Positions 1 to 5,327 of a stretch of 5,327 bases of DNA are shown in pieces. The notes beneath the pieces are model-generated. The model was not told where the DNA came from. It made no database searches and saw only the letters and a program-made list of their open reading frames with translations. This DNA comes from Chloroflexota bacterium (GTDB taxonomy: Bacteria > Chloroflexota > Anaerolineae > Promineifilales > Promineifilaceae). The stretch lies in NCBI GenBank assembly GCA_963169155.1, contig CAUJGI010000248.1, positions 1-5,327 of the forward strand, in the 5' to 3' direction. The first letter of the stretch is position 1. Every line of letters begins with the position of its first letter. Position numbers and translations under genes: made by a program.

Positions 1-742
1 TCAGGATCAAATCCCGCCAATAGCGCATGACGGGAGCTGCATGTTCCATTTCCCAGAACATCGGCCCGCCATACACGGTGCTGACCGGGCGGCCCTGGAA
101 GAGGAAGGAGGTGACGACGCCAAAGTTGCCGCCACCGCCGCGCACCGCCCAGAACAAGTCTTCATGTTCCTCAGAACTGGCAGTAACCAAACGGCCGTCA
201 GCCAATACCATATCCACCTCTAACAAACTGTCAATCGTCAGGCCATAATGGCGGGTCAGATAACCCAAGCCGCCGCCTAAGGTCAGCCCACCCACACCCG
301 TTGTGGAAAGGAAGCCAGTGGGCACGGCCAAACCATACGGATAAGTCGCATGATCCACATCGCCCCAAAGGCAGCCCCCTTCAACACGCACCGTGCCGTC
401 CACCTGATCGACGCGAATGCCCTTCATAAGCGAAAGATCAATGACCAGGCCGCCATCACAGCTGCCCAGGCCAGCGCCGTTGTGGCCGCCGCCACGCACC
501 GCCAGCAGCAACCCATTTTCACGGGCAAAGTTAACCGCTGCCTGTACATCGGCCGCATCCACACAGCGAGCAATAAGACCAGGTCGTTTGTCAATCATGC
601 CGTTGTAAAGCTGCCGGGCCTCATCGTAACGGCCGTCACCGGGCTGGATCAATTCGCCGCGTAGGCTGCCTTTGAATGCCGTCACTACCGCCTCGTCGAC
701 CAAATGCGTGTTTCTTGTCATTTCTAACACACTGCTGTTCAT
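1..742 (-). CDS. FAD-linked oxidoreductase, berberine bridge enzyme type (3' part missing)
   Basis: The reading frame starts at ATG 742-740 and stays open for 247 codons to the window edge, so the C-terminal half is outside. A GGAGG (749-753 on the plus coordinates) sits six bases before the ATG and supports this start; a second Met at residue 8 has no comparable site. The visible part is the PCMH-type FAD-binding domain, roughly residues 53-215. RGGGHNGAG at 83-91 carries His87, the usual 8-alpha-histidyl attachment point for FAD. STTGVGGLTLGGGLGY at 146-161 and DLFWAVRGGGGNFGVV at 195-210 are the conserved glycine-rich FAD-contact segments. The cysteine that gives a second FAD bond in plant berberine bridge enzymes appears to be replaced by Leu145, so a mono-covalent flavin is expected. 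Such enzymes oxidise sugars, alkaloid-like compounds or other secondary metabolites using O2; the substrate-binding and BBE C-terminal parts are absent, so no substrate can be named. It lies 74 bases downstream of the acetyltransferase gene on the same strand, probably in one transcript. Family assignment is firm, specificity unknown. Confidence 0.93.
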   Translation of the reverse strand, partial: MNSSVLEMTRNTHLVDEAVVTAFKGSLRGELIQPGDGRYDEARQLYNGMIDKRPGLIARCVDAADVQAAVNFARENGLLLAVRGGGHNGAGLGSCDGGLVIDLSLMKGIRVDQVDGTVRVEGGCLWGDVDHATYPYGLAVPTGFLSTTGVGGLTLGGGLGYLTRHYGLTIDSLLEVDMVLADGRLVTASSEEHEDLFWAVRGGGGNFGVVTSFLFQGRPVSTVYGGPMFWEMEHAAPVMRYWRDLIL

Positions 743-816
743 TGTTTACCTCCAAAAATGGAATCTAATATTGTTGTTGCTGGTTTCTGAACTACGCCAC
801 CTCTAAAAATGTCGCG
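743..816. other. Short A+T-rich gap between acetyltransferase and oxidoreductase genes
   Basis: This 74-base gap contains no hairpin followed by a T run on the minus strand, so there is no sign of a factor-independent terminator between the two genes. It contains a near-duplicate of the ribosome-binding-site segment: ACCTCCAAAAATG at 748-760 and ACCTCTAAAAATG at 799-811, one mismatch in 13. The second copy lies just after the acetyltransferase stop codon and is not followed by a usable start (GTG GCG TAG on the minus strand). It may be a small duplication or chance. No convincing promoter for the oxidoreductase was found here, which favours co-transcription with the upstream gene. Confidence 0.45.
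749..753 (-). promoter_or_regulatory. Ribosome binding site of the FAD oxidoreductase gene
   Basis: On the minus strand this reads GGAGG, a full Shine-Dalgarno core, six bases before ATG 742-740. It fixes the start at that ATG rather than at the Met seven codons later. Confidence 0.75.
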
Positions 817-1353
817 TTACGGCCGTTTCCCCCCGATCACATCCTCATGCAAAACAGCGTAAATCTCTACATCCTGATGCGCCCCCTTGTGATACCATGC
901 CCCACGGGCGGTGCCTTCGTGCCGAAAACCACATTTTTCGGCCAGCCGACGGGATGCCAGGTTGTCGGGATGAATCACTAACCGGATGCGGTTGACTCGT
1001 TTGTTCTCGAACAGGTAACAGACCAGCAGCCGGACCGCTTCCGTGGCCGCGCCTTTGCCGCGCTGTTCGGCGGCGTATACCTGGTAGGAAAGTTCGTACT
1101 CGTCCAGATAATTCACGGTCTTGAAAAATTCGATGTGACCGACAATTTCATCCTTTGCTGAGACGATGACCAACATGCCCTCCTCTTTGTTCCAGAAGCC
1201 GCTCTCCTGGAATCGTTTATGGAAGAGCGGTTGGGCCATAACGCCGCGCGGAAAGAAGTCACCGCGATTATCAACGTCCAGGTGAAAAGCGTAAAGTTGG
1301 TCCAGGTCACTGTCGTGCACGGGACGGAGCGTAATGGTGGTGCCTTTAAGCAT
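817..1353 (-). CDS. GNAT-family N-acetyltransferase, RimJ/RimL-like
   Basis: A complete gene of 178 codons that transfers an acetyl group from acetyl-CoA to an amine on a protein N-terminus, an antibiotic or a small metabolite. I choose ATG 1353-1351, giving the N-terminus MLKGTTITLRPV, which is typical of the RimJ/RimL (Acetyltransf_3) group, and AAGGA lies seven bases before it. An in-frame GTG at 1368 would add five residues but overlaps that ribosome binding site. In the numbering from the chosen ATG, QRGKGAA at 97-103 is the acetyl-CoA pyrophosphate-binding loop (motif A, Q/R-x-x-G-x-G/A). HPDNLASRRLAEKCGF at 128-143 is the conserved motif B with the Asn and Ala-x-x-x-Ala/Cys-Gly-Phe pattern, followed by the usual last-strand segment. 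The stop codon TAA overlaps an ACGGCCGT octamer. It is divergent from the large regulator gene and 74 bases upstream of the FAD oxidoreductase. The acceptor substrate cannot be told; drug or metabolite modification and ribosomal-protein-type acetylation are both possible. Confidence 0.93.
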   Translation of the reverse strand: MLKGTTITLRPVHDSDLDQLYAFHLDVDNRGDFFPRGVMAQPLFHKRFQESGFWNKEEGMLVIVSAKDEIVGHIEFFKTVNYLDEYELSYQVYAAEQRGKGAATEAVRLLVCYLFENKRVNRIRLVIHPDNLASRRLAEKCGFRHEGTARGAWYHKGAHQDVEIYAVLHEDVIGGKRP

Positions 1354-1378
1354 GATGGGTTCCTTCACTGTGCCGGGT

Positions 1379-1407
1379 TTGCGAGAGCCATAGACCGTCT
1401 ATATAAT
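1379..1407 (+). promoter_or_regulatory. Candidate sigma-70-type promoter reading toward the regulator gene
   Basis: TTGCGA at 1379-1384 (four of six matches to TTGACA) and a perfect TATAAT at 1402-1407 are separated by exactly 17 bases. Transcription would start near 1414, giving a leader of about 170 bases before the ATG at 1584. The call rests only on consensus match and spacing; a second, closer promoter candidate lies at 1540. Confidence 0.45.
1390..1402. repeat. Perfect 13-base inverted repeat, possible operator
   Basis: ATAGAC-C-GTCTAT is a perfect six-base dyad around one central base. It occupies the spacer of the promoter candidate described above and shares a base with the TATAAT box, a position where a bound dimer would block RNA polymerase. 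It also lies 37 bases ahead of the acetyltransferase start, so one bound protein could control both directions. It could instead be a chance dyad. Confidence 0.4.
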
Positions 1408-1500
1408 TTCAAACGATCTGGCGGAGATATAGAAGGCTCTGCCATTTGGAATCAACATCACCTCACCTATCAGCACTGCCCGTCATTGTAGAAAACAACT

Positions 1501-1532
1501 CTCGCTAAAAGCTCGCACAAACCCTCGCACAA
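1501..1532 (+). repeat. Three CTCGC-headed direct repeats, possible SARP-type activator site
   Basis: CTCGCTAAA (1501-1509), CTCGCACAA (1512-1520) and CTCGCACAA (1524-1532) stand in the same orientation with start-to-start distances of 11 and 12 bases; the last two copies are identical over nine bases. SARP-family activators are known to bind heptamer direct repeats about one helical turn apart, immediately upstream of the -10 box. The protein encoded next has a SARP-like head, so autoregulation is a natural reading. Binding by this protein is inferred. Confidence 0.5.
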
Positions 1533-1539
1533 TCGGCTG

Positions 1540-1545
1540 TATAGG
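1540..1545 (+). promoter_or_regulatory. Candidate -10 box proximal to the regulator gene
   Basis: TATAGG matches four of six bases of TATAAT and lies seven to nine bases after the last CTCGCACAA repeat, with no recognisable -35 hexamer. Activator-dependent SARP promoters have just this layout. Transcription would start near 1552, leaving a leader of about 30 bases. Weak on its own; it gains support only from the repeats. Confidence 0.33.
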
Positions 1546-1583
1546 CCAGAACGGGTTTGGCCTGGCAGGAAAAAGGCAGATTT

Positions 1584-4500
1584 ATGTGGCGGCTCACACT
1601 ATTTGGCGCACCAACGCTGGAAGGCAACGGCCGTACCCAACCCCTCACCCGGCGCAAAGCCAGAGCTTTGCTCACCTATCTGGCGGTCACCCAACAGGCC
1701 CACAGCCGTGAAACCCTCACGGCGCTGCTCTGGCCTGACCATGATCAACAGCAGGGCCGCGCCGACCTGAGCCGCACCCTGTCCAATTTGCGCACTGCGC
1801 TGGGCGCTGACTACATTCTGGCCGACCGCGAACAGGTGGCACTGAATGACAAAAAGCCGCTGTGGGTTGATGTACTTCACTTTCGCCAGCAGTTGGATGC
1901 TTGCCAAGAAGTAAGCGTTGGGGAAATGAAAGATGATTGCCGCCAACAATTGGCGACCGCAGTAGAGTGTTATCAAGCTGATTTTCTGGCCGGGTTTACC
2001 CTGCCCGGCTGCCCCACTTTTGACGAGTGGCAGTTTCTGCAAACCGAAGCCTTACGGCGTGATTTGAGCCGGGCGCTGGAGAAGTTAGTCCATTCTTATG
2101 AATCCCGAAGCGATCTAACCCAAGCCACCCTATATGCCCAACGCTGGGTCGCCCTTGACCCACTGCATGAACAGGCCCAGCGGCAGCTCATGGCTCTGTA
2201 CGGCCGTAACGGACAGCGCGCTGAAGCCCATCGCCAATACCAACTATGTGAGCGCCTGCTGGCCGAGGAGCTGGACATCGAACCGGAACCGGAGACAACG
2301 CAGCTTTATGAACAGATTCGCAAGGGGGAAGCAGTTAAGGGGATCACCGCAGTAGACGGCCGTTCCGCTATAACCGCCTCACCACCCAAAATGCTGGACC
2401 AGGAAATCAGGTACTTCCTGAGCCAGGATAATGTGCGCATTGCTTATGCCATCGTGGGCAATGGCCCGCCGCTGGTATGGACCGCTTCGTTTCTCCGGCA
2501 TCTAGAATTTGACTGGCAAAGCCCCATCTGGCAGCATTGGCTGGCAGCACTGGCCAGTCGTTACACGCTCATCCGCTATGATGAACGCGCCTGTGGTCTC
2601 TCTGATTGGGCGGTGGGCGATATTTCCTTTGATGCCTGGGTGCGCGACCTGGAAGCGCTCGTGGATCATCTTGGCCTGGATCGGTTCCGCCTGCTGGCCC
2701 TCTCGCAGGCCGGGGCGGTGGCTGTTGCTTACGCCGCCCGCCATCCTGAAAGGTTGTCTCACCTGATTCTGCACGGCGCGTATGCGCGCGGCCGTTTTCA
2801 CCGTCAGGACAATCCGCAAGCATCAGAAGAAGCGCAAACGCTTCTTTCGCTGACAAAGCTGGGTTGGGGGCAAGACAATCCAGCATTCCGCCAGGTTTTT
2901 TCCATGCAATTGATGCCAGATGCTAGCAAAGAGCAGCTTGCCTGGTTTGACGAATTGATGCGCATCTCGATGACGCCAGAAAATGCCGTACGCGCCGAAG
3001 CAGAAATGTATGACATTAATATCCTTGATCTGCTGCCTCAACTGCGCGTGCCCACGCTGGTCACGCACTGCCGCCACGATGCGGCCGTTCCGTTCGCGGA
3101 AGGCCGAATTCTGGCCAGTCAGATCCCCGAAGCGCAATTTGTGCCTTTAGACAGCAAGAACCATCTGCTTTTACCCTCTGAACCCGCCTGGGAGCAGTTT
3201 ATCCGCCAGATTGACCGATTTCTGGCAACTAAGTCAAAACCGTTTCCCCAAAAACCATTCACCGACCGCCTCAACACTGCCGAAATTCCGCACGTCGACT
3301 GGCCGGAGCCAGCCCCAAATCCTTTGTTTGTGGCCCGCGTCCATGAATTGGCCCGGTTAAACGGCCATCTCGATGACGCGCTGAACGGAAACGGCCGTAT
3401 TGTCTTTGTTACCGGGGGCGCTGGCCGGGGCAAGACATCACTGCTGGCAGAATTCGCTCGCCGCGCTCAGGAGGCTCACCAGGATTTGCTAACTGTCGGC
3501 GGCAGCGGCAGCGCCATTACCGGTGTCGGTGATGCCTATTTGCCATTTCGGGAAGTGATGGAGCAGCTAACCGGAAACATTGCGGCCCGGCGGACAAGCG
3601 GGGCGATGGGTGTGGAGCAGACCCGTCGCCTATGGGCTTTGCTGCCCCAGACAACGCAGACAATCCTGGACCATGGTCCGCAGCTGCTAGAGCTTTTTGT
3701 GTCGGGGAAACAATTGTTGACGCGGGCGGCTGCGGCCGCCCCGGCTGGCGCGAGCTGGTTGGCCGCCTTGAGGGAAGAGGTTACTCGCCGTCATCAGGCG
3801 CGGGACCCTCGGGAACACACGGCCGTCTTTGGCCAGTTCACCAGTGTGCTGCACCATCTGGCTCAAAAGCGACCCTTGCTCATTACCCTCGACGACCTGC
3901 AATGGATAGATGCCGCTTCCATCGGGCTGCTGTTCCACCTTGGTCGTCGGCTGGCAGGTAGTCGCATTCTGATTGTGGGTGCCTATCGGCCGAATGAACT
4001 TCTCCCTAGCCAGGACGACCAGGCGCACCCTCTGGGGCAGCTTCTGGACGAGTTCAAACGGCAGTTTGGCAACGTATTTATTGACCTGGCCGCGGTTGAT
4101 GAGGCTGAAGGCATGGCTTTTGTGCATGCCTTTCTGGACAGCGAACCGAATCAGCTGGATGCGGCTTTTCGCCAGGCGCTCTTCAAGCGTACCGGGGGAC
4201 ACCCGTTATTTGTTGTGGAGTTGTTGCGAGATATGCAAAGTCGGGGCAACCTGGTCCAAGACAAAACAGGACACTGGCGCGAGGGTGAGGCGTTGCATTG
4301 GCAGAGTTTCCCAGCGCGTGTTGAAGCCGTCATTGCCCGACGGGTTGACCGGCTAGACGATGATTTGCGGACTATTTTGGAGGTGGCCAGCGTCGTAGGA
4401 GAACTGTTTACGGCCGAAGTTGTGGCTCAGGTATTGGCGATGGCGGAACGGCCGCTGCTCCGCAGCCTGTCACAGGAGTTGGGCAAACAACACCGGCTGG

Positions 4501-5327
4501 TAAAAGGACGGGGCGAGTTAAAAGTTGGTCAGCGCTATCTCGCTGCTTATCAGTTTAGCCACGCCCTGTTTCAACAATATCTTTACCAGCGGCTTTCCCC
4601 AGGCGAACGACGCCATCTGCATGCCGCAGTCGCCAGGGCGCTGGCGGCTGTCTACGCTGAGGATCTCGACGAGGTTGTTAACCAGCTAGCTTACCACTTT
4701 ACGGCCGTTGCTGATTGGTCCCAGGCGACACTGTACCATAATCGGGCTGGTGAGCTGGCTTACCAGCGAGCCTCCCTGCTCGACGCTGTTTACCATTACC
4801 GGGCTGCCCTGGCCCACTGGCCCCAGTCCGATACCACAGGTCAGGCGACGTTACTCAATAAGCTTGGCGAGTGCTTCTGGATATTAGGCCGACACCAGGA
4901 AGCCATTGAGCTCTTGCAAACCAGCTGCGAACTGTTTCAAGGCGTGGGAGACAACCAGGGCGCCGCCACAGCGCAGCGATTATCGGGCCGAGCCTATTGG
5001 GAATTGGGGCAGCGGGACAAGGCCGGGCGCTGTTACCGCCGGGCCCTGGACATTTTGGAGGGTGAGCCGGAGGGTGAGGCGTTAGCCTGGGCACTGGCCA
5101 GTATGTCTAATTACCATATGCACCTGGGCAATTATGAGGAGTCGATCAACTTTGGGGAGCGAGCGTTGGCCCTGGCCCGGCACCTAGAAACCAATCCTTT
5201 GATCATCCAATGTTTGTGCGACCTTGGCTCCGCCATTTCCAGCCAGGGAGACTGGTCCGGGCTGGCACTCGAACAGGAGAGCCTGGCGCTGGCGCTGGCG
5301 GCCAACCGGCCACATGATGCCGGTCGC
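1584..5327 (+). CDS. Large SARP-like regulator: winged helix-BTAD, alpha/beta hydrolase, STAND ATPase, TPR (3' end missing)
   Basis: One frame stays open for 1248 codons to the window edge. ATG 1584 is the first ATG after an in-frame TAG at 1542, and AAGG at 1573-1576 lies seven bases before it. Residues 1-92 look like the OmpR-type winged helix of SARP activators, opening WRLTLFGAPTLEG with RKARALLTYLA and LSRTLSNLRTALG helices. Residues 93-250 are the bacterial transcriptional activator domain, with ALDPLHEQAQRQLMALYGRN and a closing ELDIEPEPET. Residues 270-548 are a full alpha/beta hydrolase: Ser374 in ALSQAG, Asp499 in HDAAVP, His527 in SKNHLLL. Residues 582-930 are an AAA_16/MalT-like STAND ATPase: FVARVHEL 582-589, Walker A GGAGRGKTS 611-619, Walker B LLITLDD 765-771 followed by LQWID, AYRPNE, then TGGHPLFVVELLR 870-882. 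From about 1033 on come helical pairs of TPR type, clearest at 1090-1123, 1129-1160 and 1171-1203. The expected role is a cytoplasmic, ligand- and ATP-controlled transcription activator. The domain calls are firm; the signal and targets are unknown. Confidence 0.93.
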   Translation, partial: MWRLTLFGAPTLEGNGRTQPLTRRKARALLTYLAVTQQAHSRETLTALLWPDHDQQQGRADLSRTLSNLRTALGADYILADREQVALNDKKPLWVDVLHFRQQLDACQEVSVGEMKDDCRQQLATAVECYQADFLAGFTLPGCPTFDEWQFLQTEALRRDLSRALEKLVHSYESRSDLTQATLYAQRWVALDPLHEQAQRQLMALYGRNGQRAEAHRQYQLCERLLAEELDIEPEPETTQLYEQIRKGEAVKGITAVDGRSAITASPPKMLDQEIRYFLSQDNVRIAYAIVGNGPPLVWTASFLRHLEFDWQSPIWQHWLAALASRYTLIRYDERACGLSDWAVGDISFDAWVRDLEALVDHLGLDRFRLLALSQAGAVAVAYAARHPERLSHLILHGAYARGRFHRQDNPQASEEAQTLLSLTKLGWGQDNPAFRQVFSMQLMPDASKEQLAWFDELMRISMTPENAVRAEAEMYDINILDLLPQLRVPTLVTHCRHDAAVPFAEGRILASQIPEAQFVPLDSKNHLLLPSEPAWEQFIRQIDRFLATKSKPFPQKPFTDRLNTAEIPHVDWPEPAPNPLFVARVHELARLNGHLDDALNGNGRIVFVTGGAGRGKTSLLAEFARRAQEAHQDLLTVGGSGSAITGVGDAYLPFREVMEQLTGNIAARRTSGAMGVEQTRRLWALLPQTTQTILDHGPQLLELFVSGKQLLTRAAAAAPAGASWLAALREEVTRRHQARDPREHTAVFGQFTSVLHHLAQKRPLLITLDDLQWIDAASIGLLFHLGRRLAGSRILIVGAYRPNELLPSQDDQAHPLGQLLDEFKRQFGNVFIDLAAVDEAEGMAFVHAFLDSEPNQLDAAFRQALFKRTGGHPLFVVELLRDMQSRGNLVQDKTGHWREGEALHWQSFPARVEAVIARRVDRLDDDLRTILEVASVVGELFTAEVVAQVLAMAERPLLRSLSQELGKQHRLVKGRGELKVGQRYLAAYQFSHALFQQYLYQRLSPGERRHLHAAVARALAAVYAEDLDEVVNQLAYHFTAVADWSQATLYHNRAGELAYQRASLLDAVYHYRAALAHWPQSDTTGQATLLNKLGECFWILGRHQEAIELLQTSCELFQGVGDNQGAATAQRLSGRAYWELGQRDKAGRCYRRALDILEGEPEGEALAWALASMSNYHMHLGNYEESINFGERALALARHLETNPLIIQCLCDLGSAISSQGDWSGLALEQESLALALAANRPHDAGR

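Larger units (their letters stand above)
1354..1583. other. Divergent intergenic control region
   Basis: This stretch separates the minus-strand acetyltransferase gene from the plus-strand regulator gene. No conserved open frame is visible in it. It holds a plus-strand promoter candidate with an internal inverted repeat on its left side and a set of direct repeats with a -10-like box on its right side; each is listed separately. No clear minus-strand sigma-70-type promoter for the acetyltransferase could be picked out, although TTGAAA and TATATA words are present around 1402-1414 without good spacing. Confidence 0.6.
191..4708. repeat. Nine dispersed copies of the palindrome ACGGCCGT
   Basis: Exact copies lie at 191-198, 629-636, 819-826, 1627-1634, 2200-2207, 2356-2363, 3391-3398, 3819-3826 and 4701-4708. 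By a hand estimate from base composition about 0.1 copy is expected in this length. One-mismatch forms are found at 324, 2788, 3081, 3361, 4410 and 4448. The exact copies fall in all three genes; one overlaps the acetyltransferase stop codon. In coding frames they read x-Gly-Arg (for example GAC GGC CGT) six times and Thr-Ala-Val twice, so the DNA word rather than a peptide is what recurs. The function is unknown; a methylation site, a nucleoid-protein site or a neutral HIP1-like word are options. Confidence 0.75.

Noticed and set aside
350..664. Plus-strand open frame of 104 codons
   Set aside because: It is antisense to the FAD-binding domain, whose glycine-rich motifs are unmistakable on the minus strand.
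1354..1368. GTG start at 1368 for the acetyltransferase
   Set aside because: The GTG overlaps the AAGGA ribosome binding site that serves the ATG at 1353, and MLKGTTITLRP is the usual N-terminus of the family.
1219..1491. Plus-strand open frame of 90 codons running into the intergenic region
   Set aside because: Most of it is antisense to the acetyltransferase gene, the rest covers the control signals, and the peptide resembles nothing known to me.
1599..2042. Minus-strand open frame of 147 codons near the start of the regulator gene
   Set aside because: It is opposite the winged helix and BTAD domains, which have clear family similarity, and has no good ribosome binding site or known motif.
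3732..3739. GCGGCCGC palindrome
   Set aside because: A two-mismatch relative of the abundant octamer in an Ala-rich coding stretch; not counted as a copy.
3687..4202. Minus-strand open frame of 171 codons inside the large regulator gene
   Set aside because: It lies opposite the well-supported ATPase region with its Walker motifs and shows no recognisable domain; long antisense frames are expected in GC-rich coding DNA.
5058..5081. Two tandem 12-base units, GAGGGTGAGCCG and GAGGGTGAGGCG
   Set aside because: They encode a Glu-Gly-rich loop (EGEPEGEA) between TPR helices; two short units in frame are not a meaningful repeat array.
5282..5299. Threefold CTGGCG hexamer
   Set aside because: It is in frame and encodes Leu-Ala pairs in an amphipathic TPR helix; codon preference explains it.

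Overview
The window holds three protein-coding genes in two divergent groups. No tRNA, rRNA, CRISPR array or insertion sequence is visible. Base composition looks moderately GC-rich (mid-fifties percent by eye, not computed). The giant regulator architecture, with an OmpR-type winged helix, BTAD, NTPase and TPR domains in one chain, together with the codon use, suggests a filamentous or environmental Chloroflexota bacterium of the Anaerolineae/Ardenticatenia kind. Actinomycetota is the main alternative. This placement is inference and cannot be proven from the window.

Left part, minus strand. A GNAT-family N-acetyltransferase of RimJ/RimL type (817-1353) is followed after 74 bases by the first 247 residues of a berberine-bridge-type FAD-linked oxidoreductase (742 down to the window edge). 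Both have plausible ribosome binding sites and no terminator separates them, so they probably form one transcription unit.

Middle part. The 230-base divergent intergenic region (1354-1583) is rich in candidate control signals. A TTGCGA-17-TATAAT promoter on the plus strand has a perfect 13-base inverted repeat inside its spacer. Just upstream of the regulator gene lie three CTCGC-headed direct repeats, spaced 11 and 12 bases apart and followed by a TATAGG box. This layout resembles the direct-repeat sites bound by SARP-family activators.

Right part, plus strand. One uninterrupted frame runs from 1584 to the right edge (1248 codons, no stop). It encodes a SARP-like DNA-binding and BTAD head, a complete alpha/beta-hydrolase domain with a Ser-Asp-His triad, a STAND/AAA_16-type ATPase and a TPR tail that continues beyond the window. 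I read it as a single-protein signal-responsive activator: ligand or partner sensing by the hydrolase and/or the TPRs, an NTP-dependent switch in the middle, and promoter binding at the N-terminus. The acetyltransferase/oxidoreductase pair next door is a possible target, and the repeats ahead of its own start suggest autoregulation.

Scattered over all genes and both strands are nine exact copies of the palindromic octamer ACGGCCGT. That is far more than chance predicts, and they occur in two different reading phases, which points to a genome-wide DNA word comparable to HIP1 of cyanobacteria.
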